A DNA stretch of 64,000 nt from NCBI GenBank assembly GCA_016284355.1, contig JAEEOQ010000137.1, forward strand, positions 1-64,000. The letters run 5' to 3'. The notes under the pieces are model-generated. The model saw nothing but the letters and a program-made list of their open reading frames with translations, made no database searches and had not been told where the DNA came from. Every line of letters starts with the position of its first letter. The stretch's first letter is position 1. Below, piece by piece: positions 46,891 to 56,062 of this stretch. The translations under genes were made by a program, and so were the position numbers. The DNA is from Lachnospiraceae bacterium. Its GTDB lineage: Bacteria > Bacillota > Clostridia > Lachnospirales > Lachnospiraceae.

Positions 46891-48030
46891 ATGAAAAAAG
46901 TATTTATCATCTGTATGGTTGCGGTAATAATGTCGCTTTTCTTCCTTGCAGGAGGAAATAAAGTTAAAGCGGAAGGCGCCGGAGAGATTGAAGTTACAAA
47001 GATCGATTACAGTAATCTTACTGTATGTATCGACACTGCCGGCAACAACATCTGCTATTATTCAAAAGATAAGAATAAGTGGTATGAGCTTGAATATATA
47101 AGAGCTGCAGGCGGAGATCTTATCATGGACATTTCGTGGACAAATGCAAATGCAGATACCAAGATTTATTTTAAGGGCGATAAGAACGAAAAAGTGGTAA
47201 CGCTTACTCTTCCTAAGAAGAATGCAGCATTAAAATGCAAATTTGATTCTGCTGACGGAAGTCTTGAATTTGATGAGACAGAAGATGCAACGCAGTTTCA
47301 GTGGAAGAAGAGTACTGATACTGTCTGGACTACTGTTTCGTTAAACGAGTCTAGCGCCTCCTTTAAAAACTTTGTAAACAGCCTTGAAAGCCTTCGGTTT
47401 AAAGGTGCCAAGATCATCGTAAGAACGCCATACCAGAACGGAACCGGCATTCTTGATACCGGCGCCAGAGTAAGCAAGGAAATTACAGTAATGATACCCA
47501 AAAGGGCAAATGCTCCGAGTGTCAGCGTAAACCTTACAAAGCTTACGGTAAACACAAACGATACTTTAGAATATTCCCTTGACGGCGGACTTACATGGAC
47601 AGACTGCGAAAAGAACATGGCTGTAAGTGATATACTTGGCGGCAGAGCAAGCGGTACTGTTAAAATAAGAAAGGCAGCAACTGAAAAAGCAGGGTATTCA
47701 AAGACTGCAACTCTTGTGATCCCTGAAAGAGCAGCGGCACCTGCGGGAGTATCTCATTATACGGAAAACAAGATGACGGTATTGCAGATAAACGAAGCAA
47801 GCGTTCAGGATCCGTATGAGTATGCGGTCATTAAACCGGGATATTCCTTTGACGAGACCACAAGCCCGTGGAGAGGCATATCTTCATCAAAGCCGGTTAA
47901 GATAAATAAGACGACAGCTCCGGCAGGTTCGATCATATGTGTAAGAAAGAAAGGAAAGACAGCTAATGCCGCAAAGGGCATAGCACTTACCCTTCCGAGC
48001 AAATATACACAGATCGTTGTAACAGAATAA
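46891..48030 (+). CDS. Secreted protein, paralog of upstream gene
   Basis: Signal peptide; shared ISW..(K)xYFKGD..xVTLPK and PYEYAxI...AP(A/S)GSxIxxRK segments. Confidence 0.8.
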   Translation: MKKVFIICMVAVIMSLFFLAGGNKVKAEGAGEIEVTKIDYSNLTVCIDTAGNNICYYSKDKNKWYELEYIRAAGGDLIMDISWTNANADTKIYFKGDKNEKVVTLTLPKKNAALKCKFDSADGSLEFDETEDATQFQWKKSTDTVWTTVSLNESSASFKNFVNSLESLRFKGAKIIVRTPYQNGTGILDTGARVSKEITVMIPKRANAPSVSVNLTKLTVNTNDTLEYSLDGGLTWTDCEKNMAVSDILGGRASGTVKIRKAATEKAGYSKTATLVIPERAAAPAGVSHYTENKMTVLQINEASVQDPYEYAVIKPGYSFDETTSPWRGISSSKPVKINKTTAPAGSIICVRKKGKTANAAKGIALTLPSKYTQIVVTE

Positions 48031-48068
48031 GAGAGTACATTAAGTAGTACATGTTAATAAAGATCAAG

Positions 48069-48098
48069 AAGGAAACCCTTTGCGGGGTTTCCTTTTTT
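48069..48098 (+). terminator. Intrinsic terminator
   Basis: AAGGAAACCC-TTTGCG-GGGTTTCCTT + T-run. Confidence 0.88.
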
Positions 48099-48175
48099 AC
48101 GTGCATACAAAAATACTTATTATTACATAATTTGAATGATAATACGCAAAAGCCGTATATTTAAACAAAAAAGAC

Positions 48176-48197
48176 ATTGTATGCGATTGTATACAAT
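48176..48197. promoter_or_regulatory. Candidate operator upstream of opp promoter
   Basis: ATTGTAT-GCG-ATTGTATACAAT: direct repeat plus perfect 12-bp palindrome, GntR/FadR-like TTGTATACAA. Confidence 0.4.
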
Positions 48198-48216
48198 AAT
48201 ATTTGCATTCAACGTA

Positions 48217-48245
48217 TTGACATATGTTTTTTTTTTGTGTAGAAT
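48217..48245 (+). promoter_or_regulatory. SigmaA promoter of opp operon with T10 tract in spacer
   Basis: TTGACA-17 bp-TAGAAT. Confidence 0.75.
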
Positions 48246-48342
48246 AGCACTTAAGTATGACGAGACGATGCGAGAGGAAAATGACATACTTTAGCGCGTT
48301 GAAGTGGTACTGCAAAATATCTTGAAGGAGAGGATAAAGATT

Positions 48343-50514
48343 ATGAAAAAAAGACTTTTTAGCTTGGTCCTTGCCGCTGTCATGGTACTTTCATTAGTAG
48401 CCTGCGGTAAGAAAGCAGACAACACTCCTGTTGTTAATGTCGAGGATACTTCAAAGACTCCTGAGACAAACAACACAGAGACACCTTCTACAGGTGATGA
48501 AACAACAGCTCCTGTTGCTGACGCAGACGTTGAATACGTTCGTGGCGACGACGAGGAAGCATACGAAGCAGCTCTTGGCGGATTCGGTGCATTAAATGCA
48601 GCCGGTAACTCTGCTGAGAAGCCGGATGACAGATTTGTTCTTTTTGCTCAGGCTGAGGCAAATCTTCTTGGATCATTCGTTATGATCCCAACTACTACAC
48701 AGGGTGGTGCTTATTCTATTTCTAGAGTAGCTCCAAGAACAGTTCCTTACGTACAGTGGGGAAATGATGATGACCGTGTAAAGGGTCTCGTTATTTCTGA
48801 CGAGTTCATTACTCCTGCTGAAAGAGAAGAGCTTCTTGCTCAGTGGGCAGCCGCTGTTAAGGGTGAGGGTACATACGATCCTATCGCATACCTTACAGGT
48901 AAGGGTCACACAATTCAGAAAGATTACACTTTAACATTCCAAACAGCTCCTGTTACTCTTGACTGGCTCAATACTTCAAGCCAGGCTGATACAGAGATCA
49001 CAGTTAACACTGTAGAAGGTCTTGTTGAGTACAACAACCTCGGACAGATGACTCCTGCACTTGCTGAGAGCTGGGAAGTTTCAGATGACGAGACAGTTTA
49101 TACATTCCACATTCGTAAAGATGCTAAGTGGTATACCTCAGAGGGTGCTGAGTATGCACCTGTTACAGCTCACGACTTCGAGGCAGGCTTCCATCACATG
49201 CTTGATACAAAAGCAGGTCTTGAGTGGCTTATCGATGGCGTAGTTAAGGGTGGTACAGATTACTATGCAAACGGTGGCAGCTGGGATGAAGTTGGTTACA
49301 AGGCTGTTGATGATTATACACTTCAGGTAACTCTTGAAAAGCCTGTTTCTTACTTTATGACAATGCTTACATACTCATGCTTCCTTCCAATGTGCGAGTC
49401 ATTCTATAAGGCTCACGGCGGTGTATTCGGTGTAGATGAGTATGCAGCAGCAAGTGCTGATACAAACACATATACATTCGGTAACGCAGCTGATGTTTCT
49501 TCACAGGTTTACTGTGGACCATTCCTTATTCAGAAACTCCAGAAGGAATCAGAGATCTACCTTGTAGCTAACAAGAACTACCACAGAAAAGACACTGTAG
49601 TTCTTAACTCTATCAAGTGGGTATATGATAACGGTGAGAACCCTGATGCTCTTTACAATGATACAGTATCAGGTACATACGCAGGTATCGCTCTCGGTCT
49701 TCCTGCTCTTCTTGAGAAGGCTAAGGCTGATGGAAACTTTGATAAGTACAGCTTCGTAACAGATACAACATCTACATCATACTTTGGCGGTCTTAACCTT
49801 AACCGTGGTACCTTCGCTCTTGAGAGTGGTGCTTGTGCTACACCTAAGGATGAGAAGGCTAAAGTTGATACCAACACAGCTCTTAACAACCTCAACTTCC
49901 GTAAGGCAATGCTCTATGGATTCGATAAGTCTACATGGAACGCTGTAACTCGTGGTGAGGATCTTAAGAACGCAAACCTTAGAAATATGTACACATCTCC
50001 AAACTTCGTACAGCTTTCAGCTGATACAACAGATGCAGCAGGTCATACATTCCCTGCAGGTACATTCTACGGTGAGATGGTTCAGTACTACTGCGATCAG
50101 GCAGGTCTTGGCATCAACGTAGCCGACGGTGTAAACGGTTGGTACAATGTTGATCTTGCTAGACAGTCTCTTGAGGCTGCTAAGGCAGAGCTTGGCGATT
50201 CAGTTAACTGGCCAATTCAGATCGATGTAGTTTACTACTCAGGTTCTGATTCATCTACAGCTCAGGGTAATGCATACAAGAAGGTTATGGAAGATGCCCT
50301 TGGTGCTGAGAATGTAGTTATCAACCTTGTTGAGGCAACTACTTCAGAAGACTTCTACGCTTGTGGTTACAGAGCTGCAAACGGTGAAGCTGGTAACTTT
50401 GATATGTTCTATGGTTCAGGTTGGGGTCCTGACTACGGTGATCCTTCAACATATCTTAACACCTTCCTTGGTGAGGGCGCAGGATATATGACAAAGGTTA
50501 TCGGTCTTTTCTAA
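48343..50514 (+). CDS. Oligopeptide ABC transporter substrate-binding lipoprotein, apparently circularly permuted
   Basis: Lipobox LSLVACGKK; SBP_bac_5 motifs PALAESWEVSDDETVYTFHIRKDAKW; C-terminal-type segment located at N-terminus. Confidence 0.88.
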   Translation: MKKRLFSLVLAAVMVLSLVACGKKADNTPVVNVEDTSKTPETNNTETPSTGDETTAPVADADVEYVRGDDEEAYEAALGGFGALNAAGNSAEKPDDRFVLFAQAEANLLGSFVMIPTTTQGGAYSISRVAPRTVPYVQWGNDDDRVKGLVISDEFITPAEREELLAQWAAAVKGEGTYDPIAYLTGKGHTIQKDYTLTFQTAPVTLDWLNTSSQADTEITVNTVEGLVEYNNLGQMTPALAESWEVSDDETVYTFHIRKDAKWYTSEGAEYAPVTAHDFEAGFHHMLDTKAGLEWLIDGVVKGGTDYYANGGSWDEVGYKAVDDYTLQVTLEKPVSYFMTMLTYSCFLPMCESFYKAHGGVFGVDEYAAASADTNTYTFGNAADVSSQVYCGPFLIQKLQKESEIYLVANKNYHRKDTVVLNSIKWVYDNGENPDALYNDTVSGTYAGIALGLPALLEKAKADGNFDKYSFVTDTTSTSYFGGLNLNRGTFALESGACATPKDEKAKVDTNTALNNLNFRKAMLYGFDKSTWNAVTRGEDLKNANLRNMYTSPNFVQLSADTTDAAGHTFPAGTFYGEMVQYYCDQAGLGINVADGVNGWYNVDLARQSLEAAKAELGDSVNWPIQIDVVYYSGSDSSTAQGNAYKKVMEDALGAENVVINLVEATTSEDFYACGYRAANGEAGNFDMFYGSGWGPDYGDPSTYLNTFLGEGAGYMTKVIGLF

Positions 50515-50551
50515 TACCTGATTGATAATAGTATATATGCTGTTATTGATA

Positions 50552-50580
50552 CACAGGGAGACAATTTGTGTCTCCCTGTG
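50552..50580 (+). terminator. Intergenic hairpin between SBP and permease (attenuator / 3' stabilizer)
   Basis: CACAGGGAGACA-ATTTG-TGTCTCCCTGTG perfect 12 bp, poor U-tract. Confidence 0.6.
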
Positions 50581-50665
50581 CATTTTGATGATTTAAGGTT
50601 ATTTGATTTAAATTAATATTAGGGTTATTAAGACAAAAACGGAAAAGGAGGATTAGTACAAGAAA

Positions 50666-52249
50666 ATGAAAAAGTACTTGTTCAAACGTATACTGTTCTC
50701 TATCTTTTCGCTTCTGGTTGTTGTCGGAGTAGTTATGATCTTGGTTTATTCGCTTATTGAAAGAAGCGTTATTTTCCAGACCGATGATATTTGGAACAAG
50801 AAGAGTAATAACGACAGGGCAGTATATGAATATGCCCAATATCAAAAATATGGTTATTTGGAGTATGTAGACTACACATCCTTTGTTAGGGATAAGTATG
50901 TCGAAAAATACGGGGAAGATTATTACACACAGTCAGATTATCTTTTAGATAAAGATATCGTTCAGAAGGCTGACGCCTTTATGGACAACGAGACTGTTAA
51001 AGAGTTTATCGACTATTATAACAAAAAGGGTTACACTTTTAGTTATTACAAGCCTATTACTTTTAAGTCCGGTAAAGTTAAACCGGGTGGTAAAGGATAT
51101 TTTATTGCATCATACGAAAAAAGCGTCTTTACAAGACTTGGAAGATATATCGCAGGTCTCATTACTGTTGAGACCACAAAAGATGTAAAAGATCCTGAGC
51201 TTACAGACAGATATATCAGAATAGAAAAAGATCCGTACGGCGGCGGTTTTGCAGTAGTCGGTTCGGGAACACGTCATAAATATCTTATTTATTTTGATGG
51301 CAGATTCCCTTATATCCATCAGAACTGGTTACACCTTAACCTTGGTGTTTCCTATACTGCATACAGAGGACAGGAGATTTCTTCTGTTATCAGCAGCCCT
51401 ACAGGTGAGCTTATTACAAAGAATGTTCAGTTCCCAACTATGTTTGGTACAGACGAATACATAGAGAGTGCTATTGATTTCCACTCCCTTACATATAATG
51501 AGGCTGAGATATCTGACGCTGAAAAGGCTCAGTTTACTGACAGATATACAGTTTACTCATATAACAAGGCCGGTCTTTCTATGCTTCAGACTTCCTTTGT
51601 TATAGGTATCATCGCTACCATTATCGCTTATGCTCTTGGTCTTCCTGCAGGTATGCATATGGCAAGAAGAAAAGACAAACTCGGCGATAAGCTTGGTAAC
51701 GCATATATTATTTTCATTATGGCAGTTCCTTCACTTGCATACATCTTTATGTTTGCAGCTATCGGAACCACATTATTCCATCTGCCATATAAGTTTGCAA
51801 ATGCAAACGTTAAAATACTTGCATATATTCTCCCTGTTATTTCACTTGCACTTCCTCAGATCGGAAGTCTTATGAAATGGATGAGAAGATATATGATCGA
51901 CCAGATGAACTCTGATTACGTTAAGTTCGCAAGAGCAGAGGGATTATCTGAGAAAGAGATCTATAAGATCCATATCTCAAGAAATGCAATGATCTACCTC
52001 GTTCAGGGTATCCCGGGTTCTATCCTTGGATGTCTTACAGGTGCCATCATCACAGAGCGTGTGTACGGCGTACCCGGCGTAGGTAATCTTCTTACAAATG
52101 CTTTAAATCAGCATGATAACGGAGTAATTGTAGCATGTACGTTCTTCTATACATCGCTTTCAATTATCTCGATCATACTCGGAGACCTTCTCCTTGCTAA
52201 GTATGACCCACGTATTTCACTTTCAGAAGAAGGAGGCGGCGGACGATGA
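50666..52249 (+). CDS. Oligopeptide ABC transporter permease (OppB-like) with large extracytoplasmic insertion
   Basis: C-terminal MetI domain FARAEGLSEKEIYKIHISRNAM...VYGVPGVGNLL; insert between TM1 and MetI core. Confidence 0.92.
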   Translation: MKKYLFKRILFSIFSLLVVVGVVMILVYSLIERSVIFQTDDIWNKKSNNDRAVYEYAQYQKYGYLEYVDYTSFVRDKYVEKYGEDYYTQSDYLLDKDIVQKADAFMDNETVKEFIDYYNKKGYTFSYYKPITFKSGKVKPGGKGYFIASYEKSVFTRLGRYIAGLITVETTKDVKDPELTDRYIRIEKDPYGGGFAVVGSGTRHKYLIYFDGRFPYIHQNWLHLNLGVSYTAYRGQEISSVISSPTGELITKNVQFPTMFGTDEYIESAIDFHSLTYNEAEISDAEKAQFTDRYTVYSYNKAGLSMLQTSFVIGIIATIIAYALGLPAGMHMARRKDKLGDKLGNAYIIFIMAVPSLAYIFMFAAIGTTLFHLPYKFANANVKILAYILPVISLALPQIGSLMKWMRRYMIDQMNSDYVKFARAEGLSEKEIYKIHISRNAMIYLVQGIPGSILGCLTGAIITERVYGVPGVGNLLTNALNQHDNGVIVACTFFYTSLSIISIILGDLLLAKYDPRISLSEEGGGGR

Positions 52250-53223
52250 CAAATAACGAAGCTTTTGAAAACGTTAACGAAGAAGAGCTTTTTAGATTCC
52301 TTCGTGAAGATGAAAAGGTTTCTTCCGAGAAGATCGTTGCTCCTCGTTATTCTTATTGGAAGTCGGTTTTCCGTGTGTTCTTTAAGAAGAAGAGTAATAT
52401 CTTCATGCTTGTAGTACTTGTTTTACTTTTACTTTCAGCATTTATCTGTCCTCTTTTCATGCCATATGACATGATGGAGAACATTACAAACCCTGCCACA
52501 TATAACCTCAGCCCTGCGGCTGCTATGAAGTATTTTGGCGGTTTTTCATTCAAGTGGATGCTTGGATCAGGCGGAATGGGTAATTCCATTTTCTACGGAA
52601 TTTTCTCATCAGCACGTACATCACTTATGCTTGCATTCATCTGTGCTGCCATAAACATGTTCCTTGGTATTGTCCTTGGAGCTGTTTGGGGATATTCAAA
52701 GAAGGTTGACGCTGTTATGCTTGTTATATACAACATCGTAGCAAACGTTCCACTTATCCTTCTTGTTACCGTTATTGTTTACATTATCGGTACCGGTTTC
52801 TGGAGCCTTATTTTCTCCCTGTGTGTAACAGGCTGGCTTGGTATAGCATTTTTCTTCAGAACCCAGGTTATGATCATTCGTGACCGTGAGTACTCACTTG
52901 CATCAAGATGCCTTGGTACTCCGCTTCCACGTATCATTACCAAGAATATCCTTCCTTTCCTTACTTCGGTAATAGTTACAATACTTGCAACAGAGCTCCC
53001 ATCATACATCAGTATGGAAGTTTACCTTTCATTCCTGGGCCTTGGTCTTAGTGCTGAGCTCCCATCACTCGGTCGTATGATCTCTCTTGCGCAGTCAGCA
53101 TTCCTTATCTATCCATGGGAATTCTGGCCACCGGTATTTTTTGCTTCAGTATTAACAATCCTTCTCTATCTGCTTGGTCAGAAACTTGCTGACGCATCAG
53201 ATCCGAGAACACACATGATGTAG
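52246..53223 (+). CDS. Oligopeptide ABC transporter permease (OppC-like)
   Basis: MetI domain; SYISMEVYLSFLGLGLSAELPSLGRMIS; ATGA overlap. Confidence 0.93.
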   Translation: MTNNEAFENVNEEELFRFLREDEKVSSEKIVAPRYSYWKSVFRVFFKKKSNIFMLVVLVLLLLSAFICPLFMPYDMMENITNPATYNLSPAAAMKYFGGFSFKWMLGSGGMGNSIFYGIFSSARTSLMLAFICAAINMFLGIVLGAVWGYSKKVDAVMLVIYNIVANVPLILLVTVIVYIIGTGFWSLIFSLCVTGWLGIAFFFRTQVMIIRDREYSLASRCLGTPLPRIITKNILPFLTSVIVTILATELPSYISMEVYLSFLGLGLSAELPSLGRMISLAQSAFLIYPWEFWPPVFFASVLTILLYLLGQKLADASDPRTHMM

Positions 53224-53234
53224 TGAGGTGGCAT

Positions 53235-55013
53235 ATGGAAAATAATGAGAAAAAAGTGCTGCTCTCACTTAAAGACGTAGACGTAAAGTTCAACGTTCGA
53301 GGCAGAACACTTCAGGCTATTAGAAACGTATCACTTGATGTATACGAAAATGAATCACTTGCGATCGTTGGTGAGTCAGGTTCAGGTAAATCCGTTCTTA
53401 CCAAGACCTTTGCAGGTATGCTTGATTCAAACGGATATATCTCACACGGAAGCATTATCCTTTCCGATGATGAGATCAGTAAAACAGACGCAGTTCTTAC
53501 CGGCAGAAATTTAAGTATTTTTAATAAGTTCTTTGATTTCCTTAACAAGAACAGCAATCTTGAAGCAGCCGGTGAGGATTACAAGAATATCGTACTTCTT
53601 GAAAAGCAGATCAATAATGCGAAAAACCTTACAGAAGATGAAGTAGCAGAGTTTGAGGCAAAGATAAAGGAAGTACAGGATAAGATAGTAGACAGGACCA
53701 ACTATCTTTGGACTCTTGATAAAAAGAATGCAGAAGATGCAAAAGAGATTGAGAAGATCAATGCAAAGCTTGCAGAATATGAAGACCGTATCAAGAGAAT
53801 AAGCGATGAGCGCAGTGCCCTTGAAGCAAAGAGAGTGGAAGAGTTTAAGAACAACACTGCTAAATATGATCAGGACCGCGCTAAACTTGCTTCCCTTAAA
53901 GAAGAGTATGCTAAAAAGGTTGCAGCAGCAACCATCAGCGCCGAAACTAAAGAGCGTAATAAAAAGATCGCTTATGAAGTAGTTCTTTCAATAGGTCGTT
54001 ATCCTTTCAAAGATCAGATCAGATTTGAAAGACAGCTTAAAAAAGCATTCCTTACAGCTCTTAAGTTTGGTGAAGACCTTACTGACGCAGAAGTACTTAA
54101 CAAAGTATTTGAGACAAGCGTTTTCCGTGTGGAGTATCGTTCTTTTGACGAGGCTACTCAGACACTTCACGGCTATGCTATCATAGACTGTGCAAAGATC
54201 AAATATACAAATGACTGGCAGAAGATCAGAGGTTGCCGTATAGCTACCGTATTCCAGGATCCTATGACCTCTCTTAACCCTGTTATTACTATCGGTAAGC
54301 AGATCATGACTGTTATCCTTAAGCACCAGAAGTGCTCTAAGGATGAGGCAAAAAGACGTACTATCGATATTATGGGCAAGGTTGGTATCCCTGATCCTGA
54401 GAAGAGATTTGACGATTATCCATTTGAGTATTCAGGTGGTATGAGACAGCGTATAGTTATTGCTATCGCGCTTTCATGTCAGCCTAAGATCCTTATCTGT
54501 GACGAGCCTACTACAGCGCTTGACGTTACTATCCAGGCTCAGATCATCAGACTTATAAAGGATCTTCAGAAAGAACTTGGATTTACTACAGTTTACATTA
54601 CACATGACCTTGGTGTCGTAGCAAATGTAGCTGAGAGAGTAGCTGTTATCTACGGCGGACAGATCGTTGAGATCGGTACTGTAGAAGAAGTATTCTACGA
54701 TCCAAAGCACCCTTATACCTGGGCACTTCTTTCCTCACTTCCTCAGCTTGCTGAAAGAGGATCGGAGCTGTTCTCAATTAAGGGTACACCACCTTCACTT
54801 TACAATAAGATCGTGGGCGATGCATTCGCTCCTAGAAACCCATATGCTCTTGCTATCGACCTTGTAAAGGAACCACCTGTATTTAAGGTCAGCGAGACAC
54901 ACTACGCAAAGACATGGCTTCTTGATCCTAGAGCTCCTAAGATCGACCTGCCTGCAAACATTCAGAATCTTCACGAAAAGATGCTGAAAACATATGTGGA
55001 TTTCGGAAGTTAA
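53235..55013 (+). CDS. Oligopeptide ABC transporter ATP-binding protein (OppD-like) with long coiled-coil insertion
   Basis: [41 protein letters not shown]; insertion about 53480-54225. Confidence 0.93.
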   Translation: MENNEKKVLLSLKDVDVKFNVRGRTLQAIRNVSLDVYENESLAIVGESGSGKSVLTKTFAGMLDSNGYISHGSIILSDDEISKTDAVLTGRNLSIFNKFFDFLNKNSNLEAAGEDYKNIVLLEKQINNAKNLTEDEVAEFEAKIKEVQDKIVDRTNYLWTLDKKNAEDAKEIEKINAKLAEYEDRIKRISDERSALEAKRVEEFKNNTAKYDQDRAKLASLKEEYAKKVAAATISAETKERNKKIAYEVVLSIGRYPFKDQIRFERQLKKAFLTALKFGEDLTDAEVLNKVFETSVFRVEYRSFDEATQTLHGYAIIDCAKIKYTNDWQKIRGCRIATVFQDPMTSLNPVITIGKQIMTVILKHQKCSKDEAKRRTIDIMGKVGIPDPEKRFDDYPFEYSGGMRQRIVIAIALSCQPKILICDEPTTALDVTIQAQIIRLIKDLQKELGFTTVYITHDLGVVANVAERVAVIYGGQIVEIGTVEEVFYDPKHPYTWALLSSLPQLAERGSELFSIKGTPPSLYNKIVGDAFAPRNPYALAIDLVKEPPVFKVSETHYAKTWLLDPRAPKIDLPANIQNLHEKMLKTYVDFGS

Positions 55014-55024
55014 GGAGGCAAAGA

Positions 55025-55969
55025 ATGGATCAGAATGAAAAGAAAGTACTGTTATCTGTTCAGAACCTTGATGTAGCTTTCAAAAAAGGCAAGAAGGCCT
55101 TTAAGGTAATAGATAACGTAAGTTTTGATATTTATAAAGGGGAGACCCTTTCACTCGTTGGAGAGTCAGGTTCAGGAAAGACAACCATCGGCCGTGCCAT
55201 TGTACGTATCAACCCATGTACAGCAGGTGCTATCTACTTTGACGGCAAGAAGATTTCAGGTAAACTTTCCCGTAAAGAGGACCGCGACGTAGTTCGTAAG
55301 ATCCAGATGATCTTCCAGGATCCATCTGCTTCATTAAACGAGCGTGCTACCATCGAATACATTATTTCAGAGGGCTTATACAACTTCCATCTTTTCAAGG
55401 ATGAGAAGGACCGCGTGGCTAAGGTAGAAGAGATAACAAAGGAAGTAGGACTTCTTCCTGAGCACCTTACCAGATACCCTCATGAGTTCTCAGGCGGACA
55501 GAGACAGCGTGTAGGTCTTGCAAGATCTATCGTTATGGAGCCGGAGTTTATCATTGCCGATGAGCCTATTTCAGCTCTTGACGTTTCTATTCGTGCTCAG
55601 GTTCTTAACCTCCTTAAGAAGTTCCAGAAGGAGAGAGGACTTACATACCTGTTTATCGCTCATGACCTTTCAATCGTTAGATTTATAAGCGACCGTATCG
55701 TCGTTATCTACAAAGGAAGGATCATGGAGATCGCGGAAGCTGAGGAGCTTTTTGCTTATCCTCTTCATCCGTATACAAAGTCTCTTATCTCTGCGATCCC
55801 GGTTCCGGATCCTCGCATTGAAAAAGAGAAAAAACTTCTTGTTTACGATCCTTCTATGCATGACTACAGTACAGATGAGCCTAGCCTTGTAGATCTTGGC
55901 AACGGCCATATGGTATTTGGTAATGCCAAAGAGATCGAAGAATACAAGAAGATCAGATTTGGTAACTAA
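55025..55969 (+). CDS. Oligopeptide ABC transporter ATP-binding protein (OppF-like)
   Basis: [43 protein letters not shown]. Confidence 0.95.
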   Translation: MDQNEKKVLLSVQNLDVAFKKGKKAFKVIDNVSFDIYKGETLSLVGESGSGKTTIGRAIVRINPCTAGAIYFDGKKISGKLSRKEDRDVVRKIQMIFQDPSASLNERATIEYIISEGLYNFHLFKDEKDRVAKVEEITKEVGLLPEHLTRYPHEFSGGQRQRVGLARSIVMEPEFIIADEPISALDVSIRAQVLNLLKKFQKERGLTYLFIAHDLSIVRFISDRIVVIYKGRIMEIAEAEELFAYPLHPYTKSLISAIPVPDPRIEKEKKLLVYDPSMHDYSTDEPSLVDLGNGHMVFGNAKEIEEYKKIRFGN

Positions 55970-56016
55970 TTTTAAACCCTAACCGGCGTTTTAATACGCC
56001 CTAATATTAAATCATA

Positions 56017-56044
56017 CAAAACACTCCGTAAGGAGTGTTTTGTA
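56017..56044. terminator. Near-symmetrical terminator
   Basis: ACAAAACACTCC-GTAA-GGAGTGTTTTGT. Confidence 0.75.
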
Positions 56045-56062
56045 TATTAAGAGAAAGCAGAT

